Notes: a model not told the origin generated them from the sequence alone. A stretch of 57,313 bases of DNA from Pseudonocardiales bacterium (GCA_019243635.1 JAFAUB010000039.1:1-57313), one strand, 5' to 3'; shown: positions 44,870-56,664, numbered from the stretch's first letter. Translations and numbers: made by a program.

Positions 44870-47800
44870 GTGCCTGTAGCGACCGCGCTACCGACCACAC
44901 CCGCTCACCTGTCCGGTCTGCTCGAGGCGGTGCTGCCGGAACCGTCGTTGCGGGAGCTGGTCGGCCGGGCCGGCGTCCCCGAGCTGGAGCTGCACGGGCC
45001 GCCCGCGACCCGCCCGCTGGTCGCGGCCGCGCTGGCCCGCGCGGGGCATCCGGTGCTGGCCGTCACCGCCACCGACCGGGAAGCCGGTGAGCTGGCCGCC
45101 GAGCTGGCCGACGTGCTGGGCGCCGGGATGATCGCCGAGCTGCCCTCCTGGGAGACACTGCCGCACGAGCGGCTGTCCCCCCGGGCCGACACCGTGGGGC
45201 GGCGGCTGGCGGTGCTGCGCCGGCTGGCCCATCCCGAGGAGTCCGGCGAGACCTCCACCGGCCCGCTGCGGGTGGTGGTCACCGGCGTGCGGTCGCTGAT
45301 CCAGCCGATACTCGCCGGTCTGGGAGAGATCGCCCCGGTGCGGCTGCGGGTCGGGCAGGTGCACGACTTCGACGGCGTGCTGTCTCGGCTGGCGGATCTG
45401 GCGTACACCCGGGTCGACATGGTCGACCGGCGCGGCGAGTTCGCGGTCCGCGGCGGCATCGTCGACGTCTTCCCGCCCACCGCCGACCATCCGGTGCGGG
45501 TGGAGTTCTGGGGCGAGGAGGTCTCCGAGATCCGCTCGTTCGCCCTCGCCGACCAGCGCACCCTGGCGCCCGCTGCCGAGCTGGATGCGCCACCGTGCCG
45601 GGAGCTGCTGCTCACCGAGGGGGTGCGGGCCGCTGCGGCGCGACTCGTCGGGCAGGCCCCGGCCGGGCCGGTCGCGCAGCTGCTGGAGAAGGTCGCCTCC
45701 GGCGTTCCGGCCGAGGGCATGGAGTCGCTCATCCCGGTGCTGGCCGGTGAGGAGCTCCGGCTGCTCACCGACGTGATGCCGACGGGCACTCACGTGCTGC
45801 TCGCCGATCCGGAACGGATCCGGGCCCGGGCCGCTGACCTGGTGCGCACCGGGCAGGAGTTCCTGGAGGCGTCCTGGATGGTCGCTGCGGGTGGTGGCGA
45901 GGCCCCGGTCGACATCGCGGCGCTGGACCTGTCCGCCTCGGCCTACCGCGACCTGGGCGAGGTCGCCGAGCACGCCCTCGGCACCGGGCTGGCGTGGTGG
46001 ACGCTGAGCCCGCTGACCACCGACGCCCACGGCCCGCTGCGGCTGCGGATCATCCCCGCGCGGTCCTATCACGGTGACGTGACGCGCGCCTTCGCCGACC
46101 TGCGGGCGCATACCGCCACCGGCGGCGCGGCGATCCTGGTGGTGCCCGGCGCGGGCACCGCACAGCGTGCCTGCGAGCAGCTGCGCGACGCCGAGGTGCC
46201 GGTGGTGCACGCCGTCGACGGGCTGTTCCAGCCACCCGACGCGGGCACCGTCACGGTGGTCCGCGGCACCCTGGAGGACGGCTTCGCGGTTCCCGCGCTG
46301 GGGCTGGCGGTGCTCACCGAAGCGGACGTCACCGGCGCCCGCGGTGGCACCGGTAGCCGGGAGCTGTCGAGGATGCCGGTCCGCCGTCGCAACGCGGTGG
46401 ACCCGCTGGCGCTGCGCGGCGGCGATCACGTGGTGCACGAGCAGCACGGCATCGGCCGGTTCCTGGAGATGGTCGAGCGCACCGTCGGGGGGTCCACCCG
46501 GGAGTACCTGCTGGTGGAGTACGCGCCCAGCAAGCGGGGCCACCCGGGGGACCGGCTGTACATCCCCACCGACCAGCTCGACCAGGTGAGCCGATACGTC
46601 GGGGGCGAGCTGCCGACGCTGAACAAGCTGGGGGGGTCGGACTGGGCCAAGACCAAGGGCCGGGCCCGCAAGGCGGTCAAGGAGATCGCCGCTGAGCTGG
46701 TACAGCTGTACGCGGCTCGACAGTCCTCCCCGGGGCACGCGTTCGGCCCGGACACCCCGTGGCAGGCCGAGCTGGAGGACGCCTTCGCCTACACCGAGAC
46801 GCCCGACCAGCTCGCCGCGATCAACGAGGTCAAGGCGGACATGTGCCGGGGTGTCCCGATGGACCGGGTGGTCTGCGGTGACGTCGGCTACGGCAAGACC
46901 GAGATCGCCGTGCGGGCCGCCTTCAAGGCCGTGCAGGACGGCAAGCAGGTGGCCGTTCTGGTGCCGACCACCCTGCTCGCCCAGCAGCACCTGCAGACCT
47001 TCTCCGACCGGATGCACTCGTTCCCGGTCACGGTGCGCGGGCTGTCCCGGTTCACCCACCCCGGCGACGCGTCGGAGGTGCTGCGCGGTCTGGCTGAGGG
47101 CTCGGTGGACATCGTGATCGGCACCCACCGGCTGTTGCAGCCAGGGGTGCGGTGGAAGGATCTCGGCTTGGTGGTGGTCGATGAGGAGCAGCGCTTCGGC
47201 GTCGAGCACAAGGAGCACATCAAGGCCCTGCGCACCGCCGTCGACGTGCTCACCATGTCCGCCACCCCGATCCCTCGGACCCTGGAGATGAGCCTGGCCG
47301 GCATCCGCGAGATGTCGACCATCCTCACCCCCCCCGAGGAACGCCACCCGGTGCTGACCTACGTCGGGGCCTACGACGACAAGCAGGTCGGTGCCGCGAT
47401 CCGCCGCGAGCTGCTGCGCGACGGGCAGGTCTTCTACGTGCACAACCGGGTGTCCTCGATCGACAAGGCCGCCCGAGCGATCCGCGAGCTGGTGCCCGAG
47501 GCCCGGGTGGCGGTGGCGCACGGGCAGATGAACGAGGACCAGCTCGAGCGCACCGTCGCCGGGTTCTGGGAGCGCGAGCACGACGTGCTGGTGTGCACCA
47601 CGATCGTCGAGACCGGGCTGGACATCTCCAACGCCAACACGCTGATCGTGGAGCGTGGTGACCTGCTCGGCCTGGCGCAGCTGCACCAGCTGCGTGGGCG
47701 GGTCGGGCGCGGCCGGGAGCGTGGCTACGCCTACTTCCTCTACCCGCCCGAGACGCCGCTGACCGAGACGGCGCACGACCGCTTGTCCACCATCGCCCAG

Positions 47801-48469
47801 TACGCCGAGCTGGGCGCGGGCATGGCTGTGGCGATGAAGGACCTGGAGATCCGCGGTGCGGGCAACATTCTGGGCGGTGAGCAGTCCGGGCACATCGCCG
47901 GAGTCGGTTTCGACCTCTACATCCGGCTGGTCGGCGAGGCCGTCGAGGCGTTCCGCCGGGTGGCCGGCGCCGGCGGCACCGACGGCGCGCCCGGGCCCGC
48001 GCCGGTACGGGTGGAGCTGCCGGTGGACGCGCACCTGCCGCACGACTACATCCCCGGGGAGCGGCTGCGGCTGGAGGCGTACCGCAAGGTCGCCGAGGCG
48101 ATGGACGCCGAGACGCTCAACGCCATCACCGATGAGCTGCGCGATCGCTACGGCGCCCTGCCGCCCGCCGTGGTGACCCTGCTGGACGTCGCGCGCTTCC
48201 GTCAGGTGTGCCGGGCGCACGGGGTGGCGGAGGTGACCCTGCAGGGCCCCAGGCTGCGGTTCGCTCCGGTGACGCTCCGGGACTCCCAGGTGGTGCGCCT
48301 GAACCGGCTCTACCCCCAGGCGGCGTACCGGGCCGCCGGCCAGACCCTGTCCGTGCCCAGACCCAGCGATGGCTCCGGCGGTATCGGTGCCCCGCCGCTG
48401 CGCGACCGGGAGCTGCTCGACTGGTGCACCAACCTGGTCACCGCGGTGCTCGGCGGCGTGAGAGGGTAG
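44870..48469 (+). CDS. mfd: Transcription-repair coupling factor Mfd
   Basis: 1199 residues. Mfd removes RNA polymerase stalled at DNA damage and recruits UvrA. The N-terminal UvrB-like module ([14 protein letters not shown] onward; [14 protein letters not shown]) is followed by the RNA-polymerase-interacting CarD-like domain ([20 protein letters not shown], about residues 520-560). The superfamily 2 translocase has [10 protein letters not shown] (Walker A, about 667), [40 protein letters not shown] and [23 protein letters not shown]-terminal domain ends it. The GTG at 44870 has GAAAGG upstream. In M. tuberculosis mfd lies close to glmU; here a 29-kb insert separates them. Confidence 0.97.
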   Translation: MPVATALPTTPAHLSGLLEAVLPEPSLRELVGRAGVPELELHGPPATRPLVAAALARAGHPVLAVTATDREAGELAAELADVLGAGMIAELPSWETLPHERLSPRADTVGRRLAVLRRLAHPEESGETSTGPLRVVVTGVRSLIQPILAGLGEIAPVRLRVGQVHDFDGVLSRLADLAYTRVDMVDRRGEFAVRGGIVDVFPPTADHPVRVEFWGEEVSEIRSFALADQRTLAPAAELDAPPCRELLLTEGVRAAAARLVGQAPAGPVAQLLEKVASGVPAEGMESLIPVLAGEELRLLTDVMPTGTHVLLADPERIRARAADLVRTGQEFLEASWMVAAGGGEAPVDIAALDLSASAYRDLGEVAEHALGTGLAWWTLSPLTTDAHGPLRLRIIPARSYHGDVTRAFADLRAHTATGGAAILVVPGAGTAQRACEQLRDAEVPVVHAVDGLFQPPDAGTVTVVRGTLEDGFAVPALGLAVLTEADVTGARGGTGSRELSRMPVRRRNAVDPLALRGGDHVVHEQHGIGRFLEMVERTVGGSTREYLLVEYAPSKRGHPGDRLYIPTDQLDQVSRYVGGELPTLNKLGGSDWAKTKGRARKAVKEIAAELVQLYAARQSSPGHAFGPDTPWQAELEDAFAYTETPDQLAAINEVKADMCRGVPMDRVVCGDVGYGKTEIAVRAAFKAVQDGKQVAVLVPTTLLAQQHLQTFSDRMHSFPVTVRGLSRFTHPGDASEVLRGLAEGSVDIVIGTHRLLQPGVRWKDLGLVVVDEEQRFGVEHKEHIKALRTAVDVLTMSATPIPRTLEMSLAGIREMSTILTPPEERHPVLTYVGAYDDKQVGAAIRRELLRDGQVFYVHNRVSSIDKAARAIRELVPEARVAVAHGQMNEDQLERTVAGFWEREHDVLVCTTIVETGLDISNANTLIVERGDLLGLAQLHQLRGRVGRGRERGYAYFLYPPETPLTETAHDRLSTIAQYAELGAGMAVAMKDLEIRGAGNILGGEQSGHIAGVGFDLYIRLVGEAVEAFRRVAGAGGTDGAPGPAPVRVELPVDAHLPHDYIPGERLRLEAYRKVAEAMDAETLNAITDELRDRYGALPPAVVTLLDVARFRQVCRAHGVAEVTLQGPRLRFAPVTLRDSQVVRLNRLYPQAAYRAAGQTLSVPRPSDGSGGIGAPPLRDRELLDWCTNLVTAVLGGVRG

Positions 48470-49413
48470 TGCCCGTGCGAAGGGTCCTGCGTGCCGCCGC
48501 CGGGGTCGCTGTCGCGGGGCTGCTGGTCGGTGGTTGCGGCTTCGGCTCCAGCCGGCTCGGTGCCGCCGCGTTCGTCGATGGTGTCGAGATCCCGACGGCG
48601 CAGGTGCACGGTCAGCTCATGACAGTGCTGGCCAAGGAGAGCCCACAGGTCCGTGCCCAGCTGGAGGCGGGCCACCAGCTCGGCGATGTGTCGCGCAAGA
48701 TCGTCACCGTCCGGATCAGGCACCAGCTGCTCGAGACCGCCGCGCGGCGGGCCGGCGTGACCGTCGACCAGGCCCAGGTGAACCGGCTGGTCAAGGCGCT
48801 CGGCGGCGCCGAGGCCGCGTCCAAGGGGACGATCTTCGACGCCAAGTCCTACCGGCAGCGGGCCGCCGACCAGCTGCTCATGGCCGCGCTGGGCCGCGCC
48901 GTCGTGCGCACCAGCGCGATCACCGTCGACTACACCACCGCCGACACCCGAACCGCCGCCGAACAGCGGGTGGCGGAGCTCGCCCAGGACGGGTCCACGC
49001 GGGCTCGCCGGTCGATAGCAGCCGACGTGCGCGCCGGGAAGGACGCCGAGCTCGACAAGCGGATCGTCGCCGGGGACGACCCGATCTTCGCCACCACCCC
49101 GGCGTTCGGCGTCGCCGAGGGCACGGTAGTGGCCTTCCAACTCGAGGACACCAAGCCCTGGGTGGTCATGGTGGTCAGGAACCGGACCGACCGCGGTGTC
49201 CAGCCGTCCGAGCACGCGCCCCCCGTCGACGCGATCGACCCCACCGTGCTGGAGGCCATCGGCCTGCACCAGCTGAGCCGGGTGGGTGCGCGGGAGGGAG
49301 TGCGGCTGTCCCCCCGCTACGGCATCTGGGACCCGGTGAACCTGCAGGTCGTCTCCGATGTGAACGAGACCGGCGGCTTCATCGCGCCGTTACGCGCTTC
49401 CCCCCTCGCGTGA
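48469..49413 (+). CDS. SurA N-domain-like lipoprotein (putative extracytoplasmic chaperone)
   Basis: 314 residues from the GTG at 48469 that overlaps the mfd stop (TAGTG); a GTG at 48475 is equally possible. The N-terminus has RRV, then a hydrophobic stretch and a lipobox VGGC, so the mature protein would be lipid-anchored. The body (FVDGVEIPTAQVHGQLMTVL, RIRHQLLETAARRAGVTVDQ) has the pattern of SurA_N/trigger-factor-like chaperone domains. No parvulin domain is evident. It is in line with mazG (GTGA overlap). In M. tuberculosis no such gene stands between mfd and mazG. A TTA codon occurs near the 3' end (49390). Confidence 0.72.
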   Translation: MPVRRVLRAAAGVAVAGLLVGGCGFGSSRLGAAAFVDGVEIPTAQVHGQLMTVLAKESPQVRAQLEAGHQLGDVSRKIVTVRIRHQLLETAARRAGVTVDQAQVNRLVKALGGAEAASKGTIFDAKSYRQRAADQLLMAALGRAVVRTSAITVDYTTADTRTAAEQRVAELAQDGSTRARRSIAADVRAGKDAELDKRIVAGDDPIFATTPAFGVAEGTVVAFQLEDTKPWVVMVVRNRTDRGVQPSEHAPPVDAIDPTVLEAIGLHQLSRVGAREGVRLSPRYGIWDPVNLQVVSDVNETGGFIAPLRASPLA

Positions 49414-50369
49414 GGCTGCTCCGCGAGCCGGTGGTCGTCAGGCTGTCCCCCCGGCTCGGCGCGGTGCTTCCGGCGGTGGCGGCCCGCCTGCTGCGGGACG
49501 GGGCGGCCCTGCACGCCGACACCGACGTACCGGTTGAGCTGGCGCGGCTGTGCGGGGCGCATCCGGTCGGTGACGCCGTGCGGGGGCTGCTGCTCACCCT
49601 GGATCCCAGGACCGGTGTGGCGGCCAGCTGGGTGGCCACCGGTGCCACCGTGCTGACCACTCCTGAGCCCGCGGGGGCGGCGTTGCTGGATGCCGTCGCG
49701 GTGATGGACCGGTTGCGGTCCCCGGGTGGCTGCCCATGGGACGCCGAGCAGACCCACCGCTCGCTGATGCCCTACCTCATCGAGGAGGCCTACGAGCTGT
49801 ACCAGGCACTGGAGGACGGTGACACCGGTGCGCTGCGTGAGGAGCTCGGCGATGTGCTGCTGCAGGTGCTCTTTCACGCCCGGGTCGCGCAGGAGACGCC
49901 GGAGGGCTTCGACATCGACGCGGTGGCCACCGGGCTGGTGGCCAAGGTGGTCACCAGGCATCCGCACGTCTTCGCGGGCAGCGAGCAGGTGCTCACCGCC
50001 GCTGAGCAGGAGCTCCGCTGGGAGCAGCTCAAACGCGCCGAGAAGCGCCGCGAGTCGAGCGTCGACGGGGTCGCGCTGAGCCAGCCGGCCGTGGCGCTGG
50101 TGGCCAAGCTGGTGTCCCGGGCGACGAAGGCGGCGCTTCCGGCGGATCTGCTACCCGGTAGCGACGGTGGTAGCGGCACGTCGTTGTTCGCGCTGTCCGC
50201 CGCGGCGACGCTGGCCGGCGAGGATCCCGAGGCCGCGCTGCGTCGGGTGGCCCGGCGGTTCGCCCAGGACGTGCGCGCCGCGCAGCGCTCCGCTCGGGCC
50301 GCCGGGTTGGACGCCGATCAGCTCACCGCCGGGCAGTGGCGGGAGCACTGGCCGGGCGTATCTCCGTAG
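49410..50369 (+). CDS. mazG: Nucleoside triphosphate pyrophosphohydrolase MazG
   Basis: Hydrolyses (d)NTPs, including oxidised ones, to monophosphates. 319 residues. The N-terminal 100 residues are the actinobacterial MazG extension. The catalytic MazG domain starts GGCPWDAEQTHRSLMPYLIE and continues EEAYELYQALEDGD and EELGDVLLQVLFHARVA, with the E-x-x-E-x12-E-x-x-D metal-binding pattern. VTRHPHVFAG and WEQLKRAEK follow. The GTG start overlaps the upstream stop. Confidence 0.94.
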   Translation: MRLLREPVVVRLSPRLGAVLPAVAARLLRDGAALHADTDVPVELARLCGAHPVGDAVRGLLLTLDPRTGVAASWVATGATVLTTPEPAGAALLDAVAVMDRLRSPGGCPWDAEQTHRSLMPYLIEEAYELYQALEDGDTGALREELGDVLLQVLFHARVAQETPEGFDIDAVATGLVAKVVTRHPHVFAGSEQVLTAAEQELRWEQLKRAEKRRESSVDGVALSQPAVALVAKLVSRATKAALPADLLPGSDGGSGTSLFALSAAATLAGEDPEAALRRVARRFAQDVRAAQRSARAAGLDADQLTAGQWREHWPGVSP

Positions 50370-50392
50370 CGCGCTCGTCGTTGATCTCTGGT

Positions 50393-51274
50393 ATGAGTCG
50401 AGGGTTGCCCCGAGCGTCGCAGTACCTGCTGCGGGGGGTGTTGTCGGGCGGTGCGCTGGCCTGTGCGGGCCTGCTCCTGGCGGGTCTGGGTGCGGTAGCC
50501 GCTCCGTTGCCCGACCGAGGGCTCCTCACCCCCGCGCCGGCGGCGATGGCCGCGCCCGCCGCGTTGCCCGACGTTCCGGAGCCCGCCGTGCAGCCCGTCG
50601 GCGAGGCTGTCGGCGCGCCCCAGCACGCTGCTGCGCCGATGCACCAGGCCGTCACCATCCCGGTGCGGATCCCCGCGCCTCCCCAGCGCTCGGTGGCGCC
50701 CCAGCTGGCGTTCGCCGACTGGGCCACCCGGATGTCCCTCGTCACCACCATCCCGCAGCGCGCGCTGGAGGCCTACGCGAACGCCCATGCCGTGATGGCC
50801 GCGACCCAGCCCCACTGCCGCATCACCTGGGTCACCCTGGCCGCCATCGCGGCGGTCGAGTCCAAGCACGGTGGCTTCGAGGGTCGCACTCTGCTACCCG
50901 ACGGTCGGCCCTCGTCGCCGATCATCGGGATAGCGCTGAACGGCGCGCCCGGGGTCAAGGCCATCGCCGACACCGACAACGGCCTGCTCGACGGCGACAA
51001 GGTGTGGGACCACGCTGTCGGGCCTTTCCAGTTCACCCCCTCCACCTGGGCCAAGTGGCGGGCTGACGGGAATGGGGACGGGATCACCGACCCGCAGAAC
51101 ATCGACGATGCCTCCCTGGCTGCGGCGCAGTACCTGTGCGCGGACAACCGAAACCTGGGCTCCGGTGACGGCTGGCTGCGAGCGATCCTGTCCTACAATG
51201 ATTCCCTCGACTACGCCCAAGAGGTCTACGGTTTCGCCCAGCGTTATGCCCAGAACGCCCAGGGCGTCACCTGA
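50393..51274 (+). CDS. Secreted lytic murein transglycosylase (LpqU-like)
   Basis: 293 residues. The N-terminal hydrophobic signal (LLRGVLSGGALACAGLLLAG) is followed by a Pro/Ala-rich linker (about residues 45-105) and an SLT_2 catalytic domain. AAIAAVESKHGGFEG holds the catalytic Glu; VGPFQFTPSTWAKW, DASLAAAQYLCADN and LRAILSYNDSLDYAQEV follow. It cleaves peptidoglycan glycan strands. M. tuberculosis lpqU lies between mazG and eno in the same way; the lipobox Cys is not obvious here, so it may be secreted or anchored by the signal helix. The 144 bases before eno probably hold the eno promoter. Confidence 0.9.
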   Translation: MSRGLPRASQYLLRGVLSGGALACAGLLLAGLGAVAAPLPDRGLLTPAPAAMAAPAALPDVPEPAVQPVGEAVGAPQHAAAPMHQAVTIPVRIPAPPQRSVAPQLAFADWATRMSLVTTIPQRALEAYANAHAVMAATQPHCRITWVTLAAIAAVESKHGGFEGRTLLPDGRPSSPIIGIALNGAPGVKAIADTDNGLLDGDKVWDHAVGPFQFTPSTWAKWRADGNGDGITDPQNIDDASLAAAQYLCADNRNLGSGDGWLRAILSYNDSLDYAQEVYGFAQRYAQNAQGVT

Positions 51275-51391
51275 ACATTACCGGCCGTTTATCCGGGTAG
51301 CCGAGGAAGGCCCCTCGATGCGGTTCAGTCGGGTGGGCTGCGGGTAGGCTGGCTCAGCCAGCGGCTGTCGTTGTCACACCGACGGTACTGA

Positions 51392-52705
<1,314 letters not shown>

Positions 52706-52710
52706 ACCCG

Positions 52711-53091
52711 GTGCGGATCGGCCACGCGTTGGGCGTCACCTCGGGGCGCCGGGCCGCGCTGCTCGCCGCGCTGGTCTGCGTGCTGGTGCTGAGCGTGGCG
52801 GTGCCGCTGCGCAACTACCTGGGACAACGCGCCGAGCTGGCGGCGGTGTACGAGCGGCAGCACATGCTGGCCGACAAGATCGCGGAGCTGGTGCGCCGCC
52901 GCGGCCTGCTGGCCGATCCGGCGCAGGTCGAGACCCAGGCCCGTGAGCGGTTGCGCTACGTGCTCCCCGGGCAGGCGCCGTACCTGGTGCAGCTTCCCCC
53001 CGGCCCGACCGGCGCTGCCGGTCCCAGCAGTGGCCAGACGTCCACCCAGCCGTGGTACGGCCGGCTCTGGAAGTCGATCAACAATGGGTGA
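52711..53091 (+). CDS. ftsB: Septum formation initiator FtsB/DivIC-like protein
   Basis: 126-residue bitopic division protein: short cytoplasmic N-terminus, membrane helix (LLAALVCVLVLSVAVPL), coiled coil (RAELAAVYERQHMLADKIAE), and the conserved VETQARERLRYVLPGQAPY typical of FtsB/DivIC. It works with FtsL and FtsQ in the divisome. GTG at 52711, five bases after eno. Its stop overlaps the next ATG by 8 bases. Confidence 0.9.
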   Translation: MRIGHALGVTSGRRAALLAALVCVLVLSVAVPLRNYLGQRAELAAVYERQHMLADKIAELVRRRGLLADPAQVETQARERLRYVLPGQAPYLVQLPPGPTGAAGPSSGQTSTQPWYGRLWKSINNG

Positions 53092-53596
53092 GCCGGTGGG
53101 CCGCCCGGATGTGGACCGCGCCGACTGGGAGGCCGTCGCGGCCCAGCTGGGTCGCCCGCCGAGGGCGCTGCGGTCGGTCGCGCACCGCTGCGGCTGTGGG
53201 CTGCCCAGCGTGGTGCGGACCCATCCCCGGCTCGCCGACGGCACCCCGTTCCCCACGCTGTACTACCTGACCTGCGGCAGGCTGACCGGGCAGGTGGCGC
53301 GGATCGAGGCCAGCGGCGCGATGCGGGAGATGACCGACCGGCTCGCTAGGGATCCCGAGCTCGCGCGGGCCTACCGGGCCGCGCACGAGTCGTACCTGGC
53401 TGAGCGGGACGCGGTGGCACCGTTGGGGACCCAGGTCAGCGCCGGTGGGATGCCGGATCGGGTGAAGTGCCTGCACGTCCACGTCGCGCACGCCCTTGCC
53501 CTCGGCCCCGGCGTGAACCCCTTCGGCGACGAGGTGCTCGCCCAGATCGGCCCCTGGTGGACTCCCGGCCCCTGCGTTCCGCATTCAGCGGGCTGA
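53084..53596 (+). CDS. DUF501 family protein
   Basis: 170 residues from the ATG at 53084. Family features are GRPPRALRSVAHRCGCGLPS, VVRTHPRLADGTPFPTLYYL and VKCLHVHVAHALALGPGVNP. Cys and His residues (HRCGCG, CLHVHVAHAL) could bind a metal. The function is unknown. The same gene lies between ftsB and ppx in mycobacteria. The stop codon is inside the left arm of a 26-bp stem palindrome. Confidence 0.9.
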   Translation: MGEPVGRPDVDRADWEAVAAQLGRPPRALRSVAHRCGCGLPSVVRTHPRLADGTPFPTLYYLTCGRLTGQVARIEASGAMREMTDRLARDPELARAYRAAHESYLAERDAVAPLGTQVSAGGMPDRVKCLHVHVAHALALGPGVNPFGDEVLAQIGPWWTPGPCVPHSAG

Positions 53597-53643
53597 GCGG
53601 GGTAATAGAGTGCCTGGTTACCCCGCTCAGCCCGCTGAATGCG
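53580..53643. terminator. Perfect 26-bp stem hairpin between the DUF501 gene and ppx
   Basis: Bases 53580-53605 are the exact reverse complement of 53618-53643, with a 12-base loop. The left arm contains the DUF501 stop TGA. The right arm ends 20 bases before the ppx start at 53663 and includes an in-frame ATG (53639) that is probably not used. No T-run follows. The arm sequence differs from those at 2301 and 5223, but the placement over a stop codon is the same. Confidence 0.8.
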
Positions 53644-53662
53644 CCGGAGCTCGGAGGTGGAG

Positions 53663-54601
53663 ATGGTCAGGGTGGGGGCGATCGACTGCGGGACCAACTC
53701 GATCCGGTTGCTTGTCGCCGACGTGACCGGTGATGCTCTGGTCGATGTGTGTCGGGAGATGCGCATCGTCCGGCTCGGCCAGGACGTCGACGCCACAGGT
53801 CGGTTGGCGCCGGAGGCCGTGGAGCGCACCCGCGTCGCGCTGGCCGACTACACCGCCATCGCGCGGCGCGCGGGTGCGCGGCGGGTCAGGATGGTGGCCA
53901 CCTCGGCGACCCGCGACGCCGCCAACCGGGAGGACTTCTTCACCATGGTCCGGGGGACCCTCGGTACCGATGCCGAGGTGATCACCGGAGATGAGGAGGC
54001 CCGGCTGTCGTTCACCGGCGCGGTCGGTGGCCTGGACCCCGCGCTCGGGCCGGCCGTGGTCGTCGATGTGGGTGGTGGGTCCACTGAGGTGGTCTTGGGT
54101 GCCTGGAAGGCCGGGAGGGCCGAGGTGACGGCGGCACGGTCGGTGAACGTCGGATGTGTCCGGATCACCGAGCGGTACCTGCACTCGGACCCCGCGACGC
54201 CTGAGGAGGTCGGTGCCGCGCGGCGGTTCGCGACGCGGACCCTGCGGGAGGCCTTCGCCGAGGTGCCGGTGGACCAGGCCCGTACCTGGGTCGGCGTGGC
54301 GGGCACCGTCACCACGCTGTCCGCCGTCGCGCAGCGGCTGCCCGCCTATGACTCCGAGCGCACTCACCTGTCCCGGCTCTCGCTGGACCGGGTTCGCGGC
54401 ACCGCCGAGTACCTGCTGGCCTCGACGCGTCAGCAGCGGGCCGCCGACCCCGTCATCCACCCCGGCCGGGTGGACGTCATCGCCGGCGGTGCGCTCATCG
54501 TGTGGGTGCTCGCCGAGGAGCTGCACAGCCGGGCCGGCATCACCGAGCTCGTGGTCAGCGAGCACGACATCCTCGACGGCATCGCGCTCGGCCTGGCCTG
54601 A
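53663..54601 (+). CDS. ppx: Exopolyphosphatase/pppGpp phosphohydrolase family protein
   Basis: 312 residues of the Ppx/GppA sugar-kinase-like fold. The phosphate-1 loop is [16 protein letters not shown], then [28 protein letters not shown], the phosphate-2 loop [15 protein letters not shown] and [15 protein letters not shown]. It shortens polyphosphate or hydrolyses (p)ppGpp. The start at 53663 was chosen for the GGAGGTGGAG in front; an ATG at 53639 lies in the hairpin. M. tuberculosis has the same gene (Rv1026) here. Confidence 0.92.
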   Translation: MVRVGAIDCGTNSIRLLVADVTGDALVDVCREMRIVRLGQDVDATGRLAPEAVERTRVALADYTAIARRAGARRVRMVATSATRDAANREDFFTMVRGTLGTDAEVITGDEEARLSFTGAVGGLDPALGPAVVVDVGGGSTEVVLGAWKAGRAEVTAARSVNVGCVRITERYLHSDPATPEEVGAARRFATRTLREAFAEVPVDQARTWVGVAGTVTTLSAVAQRLPAYDSERTHLSRLSLDRVRGTAEYLLASTRQQRAADPVIHPGRVDVIAGGALIVWVLAEELHSRAGITELVVSEHDILDGIALGLA

Positions 54602-55305
54602 TGGGCGACGCGCATGACCTGGACACCCTGGACGAGCAGATAACCCGGTGCCGGGCCTGCCCGCGGCTGGTCGCCTGGCGGGAGAAGGTCGCGACCGACA
54701 AGCGCGCCGCCTATCGTGACCAGACCTACTGGGGGCGCCCGGTTCCGGGGTTCGGTCCGCCTGATGCCGCGCTGGCCATCGTCGGGCTCGCGCCCGCCGC
54801 GCACGGCGGCAACCGGACCGGCCGGATGTTCACCGGGGACCGCTCCGGCGATGTGCTCTACGCCGCGCTGCACGCGGTCGGCCTGGCGGACCGGCCGGTC
54901 GCCACCCACCGCGGTGACGGGCTGACGCTGCACCGCACCCGGATCACGGCCCCGGTCCGGTGCGCACCCCCAGCCAACAAGCCCACCCCCACCGAGCGCG
55001 ACACCTGCCGGCCCTGGCTGGTCCGCGAGCTCCACCTGCTGCGCCCGACGCTGCGCGCGGTGGTCGTGCTCGGCGGTTTCGGCTGGCAGGCACTCCTACC
55101 CGCGCTGAGCGTCGCGGGCTGGGCGGTGCCGACGCCGCGGCCCCGCTTCGGGCACGGTACCGAGGTTGCCCTGGACGGGCTGCACCTGCTCGGTTGCTAC
55201 CACGTCAGCCAGCAGAACACCTTCACCGGCCGGCTCACCCCGGAGATGCTGGTCGACGTGCTGCGCCGCGCGGCCGAACTGGCCGGGCTGGGGGGATACT
55301 GCTGA
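54601..55305 (+). CDS. Type-5 uracil-DNA glycosylase (UdgB)
   Basis: Base-excision repair enzyme removing uracil, hypoxanthine and related bases. 234 residues. [15 protein letters not shown] contains two of the four iron-sulfur Cys residues, and the others are likely in [10 protein letters not shown] and DTCRPWL. The active-site motif region is [18 protein letters not shown], and the DNA-binding motif is [18 protein letters not shown]. The ATG overlaps the ppx stop by one base. It is not part of the M. tuberculosis locus. Confidence 0.92.
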   Translation: MGDAHDLDTLDEQITRCRACPRLVAWREKVATDKRAAYRDQTYWGRPVPGFGPPDAALAIVGLAPAAHGGNRTGRMFTGDRSGDVLYAALHAVGLADRPVATHRGDGLTLHRTRITAPVRCAPPANKPTPTERDTCRPWLVRELHLLRPTLRAVVVLGGFGWQALLPALSVAGWAVPTPRPRFGHGTEVALDGLHLLGCYHVSQQNTFTGRLTPEMLVDVLRRAAELAGLGGYC

Positions 55306-55306
55306 T

Positions 55307-56629
55307 ATGGGTTTCACACCAGGGGGCCCGCCGCGCATCCTCATCGTCGGCGGGGGCTATGTGGGGATGTACACCGCGCTGGGGCTGCAGTCGAAGCTGG
55401 CCGGGGGCGAGGCATCGGTCCACGTGGTGGACCCGCAGCCGCAGATGACCTACCAGCCGTTCCTGCCCGAGGCCGCGGCTGGTTCGATCGAGCCGCGGCA
55501 CGTGGTCGTGCCGCTGCGCCGGGTGCTCCGGCGCTGCCACGTCGTGGGCGGCCGGGTCACCAGTGTCGACCACGCCCACCGGTTCGCCACCATCGAGAAC
55601 TGCGCCGGGCAGCTCGAGCGGCGCAGCTACGACGTGCTGGTGATGGCGCCCGGCTCGATCGCGCGCACGTTGCCCATTCCCGGGCTCGCCGAGCACGGTA
55701 TCGCGTTCAAAACCATCGGCGAGGCGATCTACCTGCGCAACCACGTGCTGTCCCGGCTGGAGGCCGCCGACGCCACGGCCGAGCCGCGGCTGCGCCGCAA
55801 GCTGTTGAGCTTCGTGGTGATCGGTGGGGGATACGCGGGGATCGAGGTGCTCGGCGAGCTGGAGGACATGGCCCGCTACGCCTGCCGCTACTACGAGTCC
55901 ATCGAGCCGGCGGACATGCGCTGGGTGCTCGTCGAGGCCACCGGCCGGATCATGCCCGAGGTCAGCCCGAGAATGGGCCGCTACACCGCGAAGGAGCTGA
56001 CCGGGCGCGGTATCGAGATCTTGCTGAACACCCGGGTCACGACGATGGAGAACGGTCACGTGGTCCTCGACGACGGCACCGAGTTCGACGCCGACACCAT
56101 CGTCTGGACCGCTGGGGTGCGGGCCAACCCGGTACTGCGGCAGACCGACCTGCCACTGGATGACCGCAAGCGGCTGCGCTGCACGGCGACCCTGCAGGTG
56201 GTGGGATGCCCGGAGGTTTTCTCCGCCGGGGACTGCGCGGCCGTGCCCGACCTGACCTCCAAGGACCCGAACGCCATCTGCGCCCCGTCGGCCCAGCACG
56301 CCGTCCGGCAGGCCAGGGTGCTTGCCGACAACGTGATCGCCCACCTTCGTGGCCAGCCGCTGGGGCGCTACCACCACCGGTACGCGGGGTCGGTGGCCAG
56401 CCTGGGCCTGTACCGCGGGGTCGCCGAGGTCTATGGGGTCAGGCTCAAGGGCATCGTGGCGTGGCTCATGCACCGTACCTACCACCTGAGCCGGATGCCG
56501 ACGTTCAACCGCAAGGTTCGCATCGTGGCTGACTGGACGACTGCCCTGCTGTTCCACCGCGAGGTGGTGGCGCTGGGCCAGATCAACGACCCGAAGGCCG
56601 ACTTCGTCCGCGCCAACGCCGCTTCGTGA
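55307..56629 (+). CDS. Type II NADH dehydrogenase (NDH-2)
   Basis: Single-subunit, non-proton-pumping NADH:menaquinone oxidoreductase on the inner face of the membrane. 440 residues: FAD fold ILIVGGGYVGMYTALGL, NADH fold FVVIGGGYAGIEVLGELEDM, TIVWTAGVRANPVLRQ and VFSAGDCAAVPDL with the FAD-ribityl Asp. The C-terminal segment (GSVASLGLYRGVAEVYGVRL, IVAWLMHRTYHLSRMPTFNR) supplies the amphipathic membrane-binding helix. The start ATG lies two bases beyond the udg stop. Confidence 0.92.
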   Translation: MGFTPGGPPRILIVGGGYVGMYTALGLQSKLAGGEASVHVVDPQPQMTYQPFLPEAAAGSIEPRHVVVPLRRVLRRCHVVGGRVTSVDHAHRFATIENCAGQLERRSYDVLVMAPGSIARTLPIPGLAEHGIAFKTIGEAIYLRNHVLSRLEAADATAEPRLRRKLLSFVVIGGGYAGIEVLGELEDMARYACRYYESIEPADMRWVLVEATGRIMPEVSPRMGRYTAKELTGRGIEILLNTRVTTMENGHVVLDDGTEFDADTIVWTAGVRANPVLRQTDLPLDDRKRLRCTATLQVVGCPEVFSAGDCAAVPDLTSKDPNAICAPSAQHAVRQARVLADNVIAHLRGQPLGRYHHRYAGSVASLGLYRGVAEVYGVRLKGIVAWLMHRTYHLSRMPTFNRKVRIVADWTTALLFHREVVALGQINDPKADFVRANAAS

Positions 56630-56664
56630 TCCGCCCCAGGCTGGTACCGATACCCTAGGCGAGC

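Noticed and set aside
44888..48220. 1110-codon open frame on the minus strand opposite mfd
   Set aside because: It is antisense to an unmistakable Mfd and has no start signals or recognisable domains.
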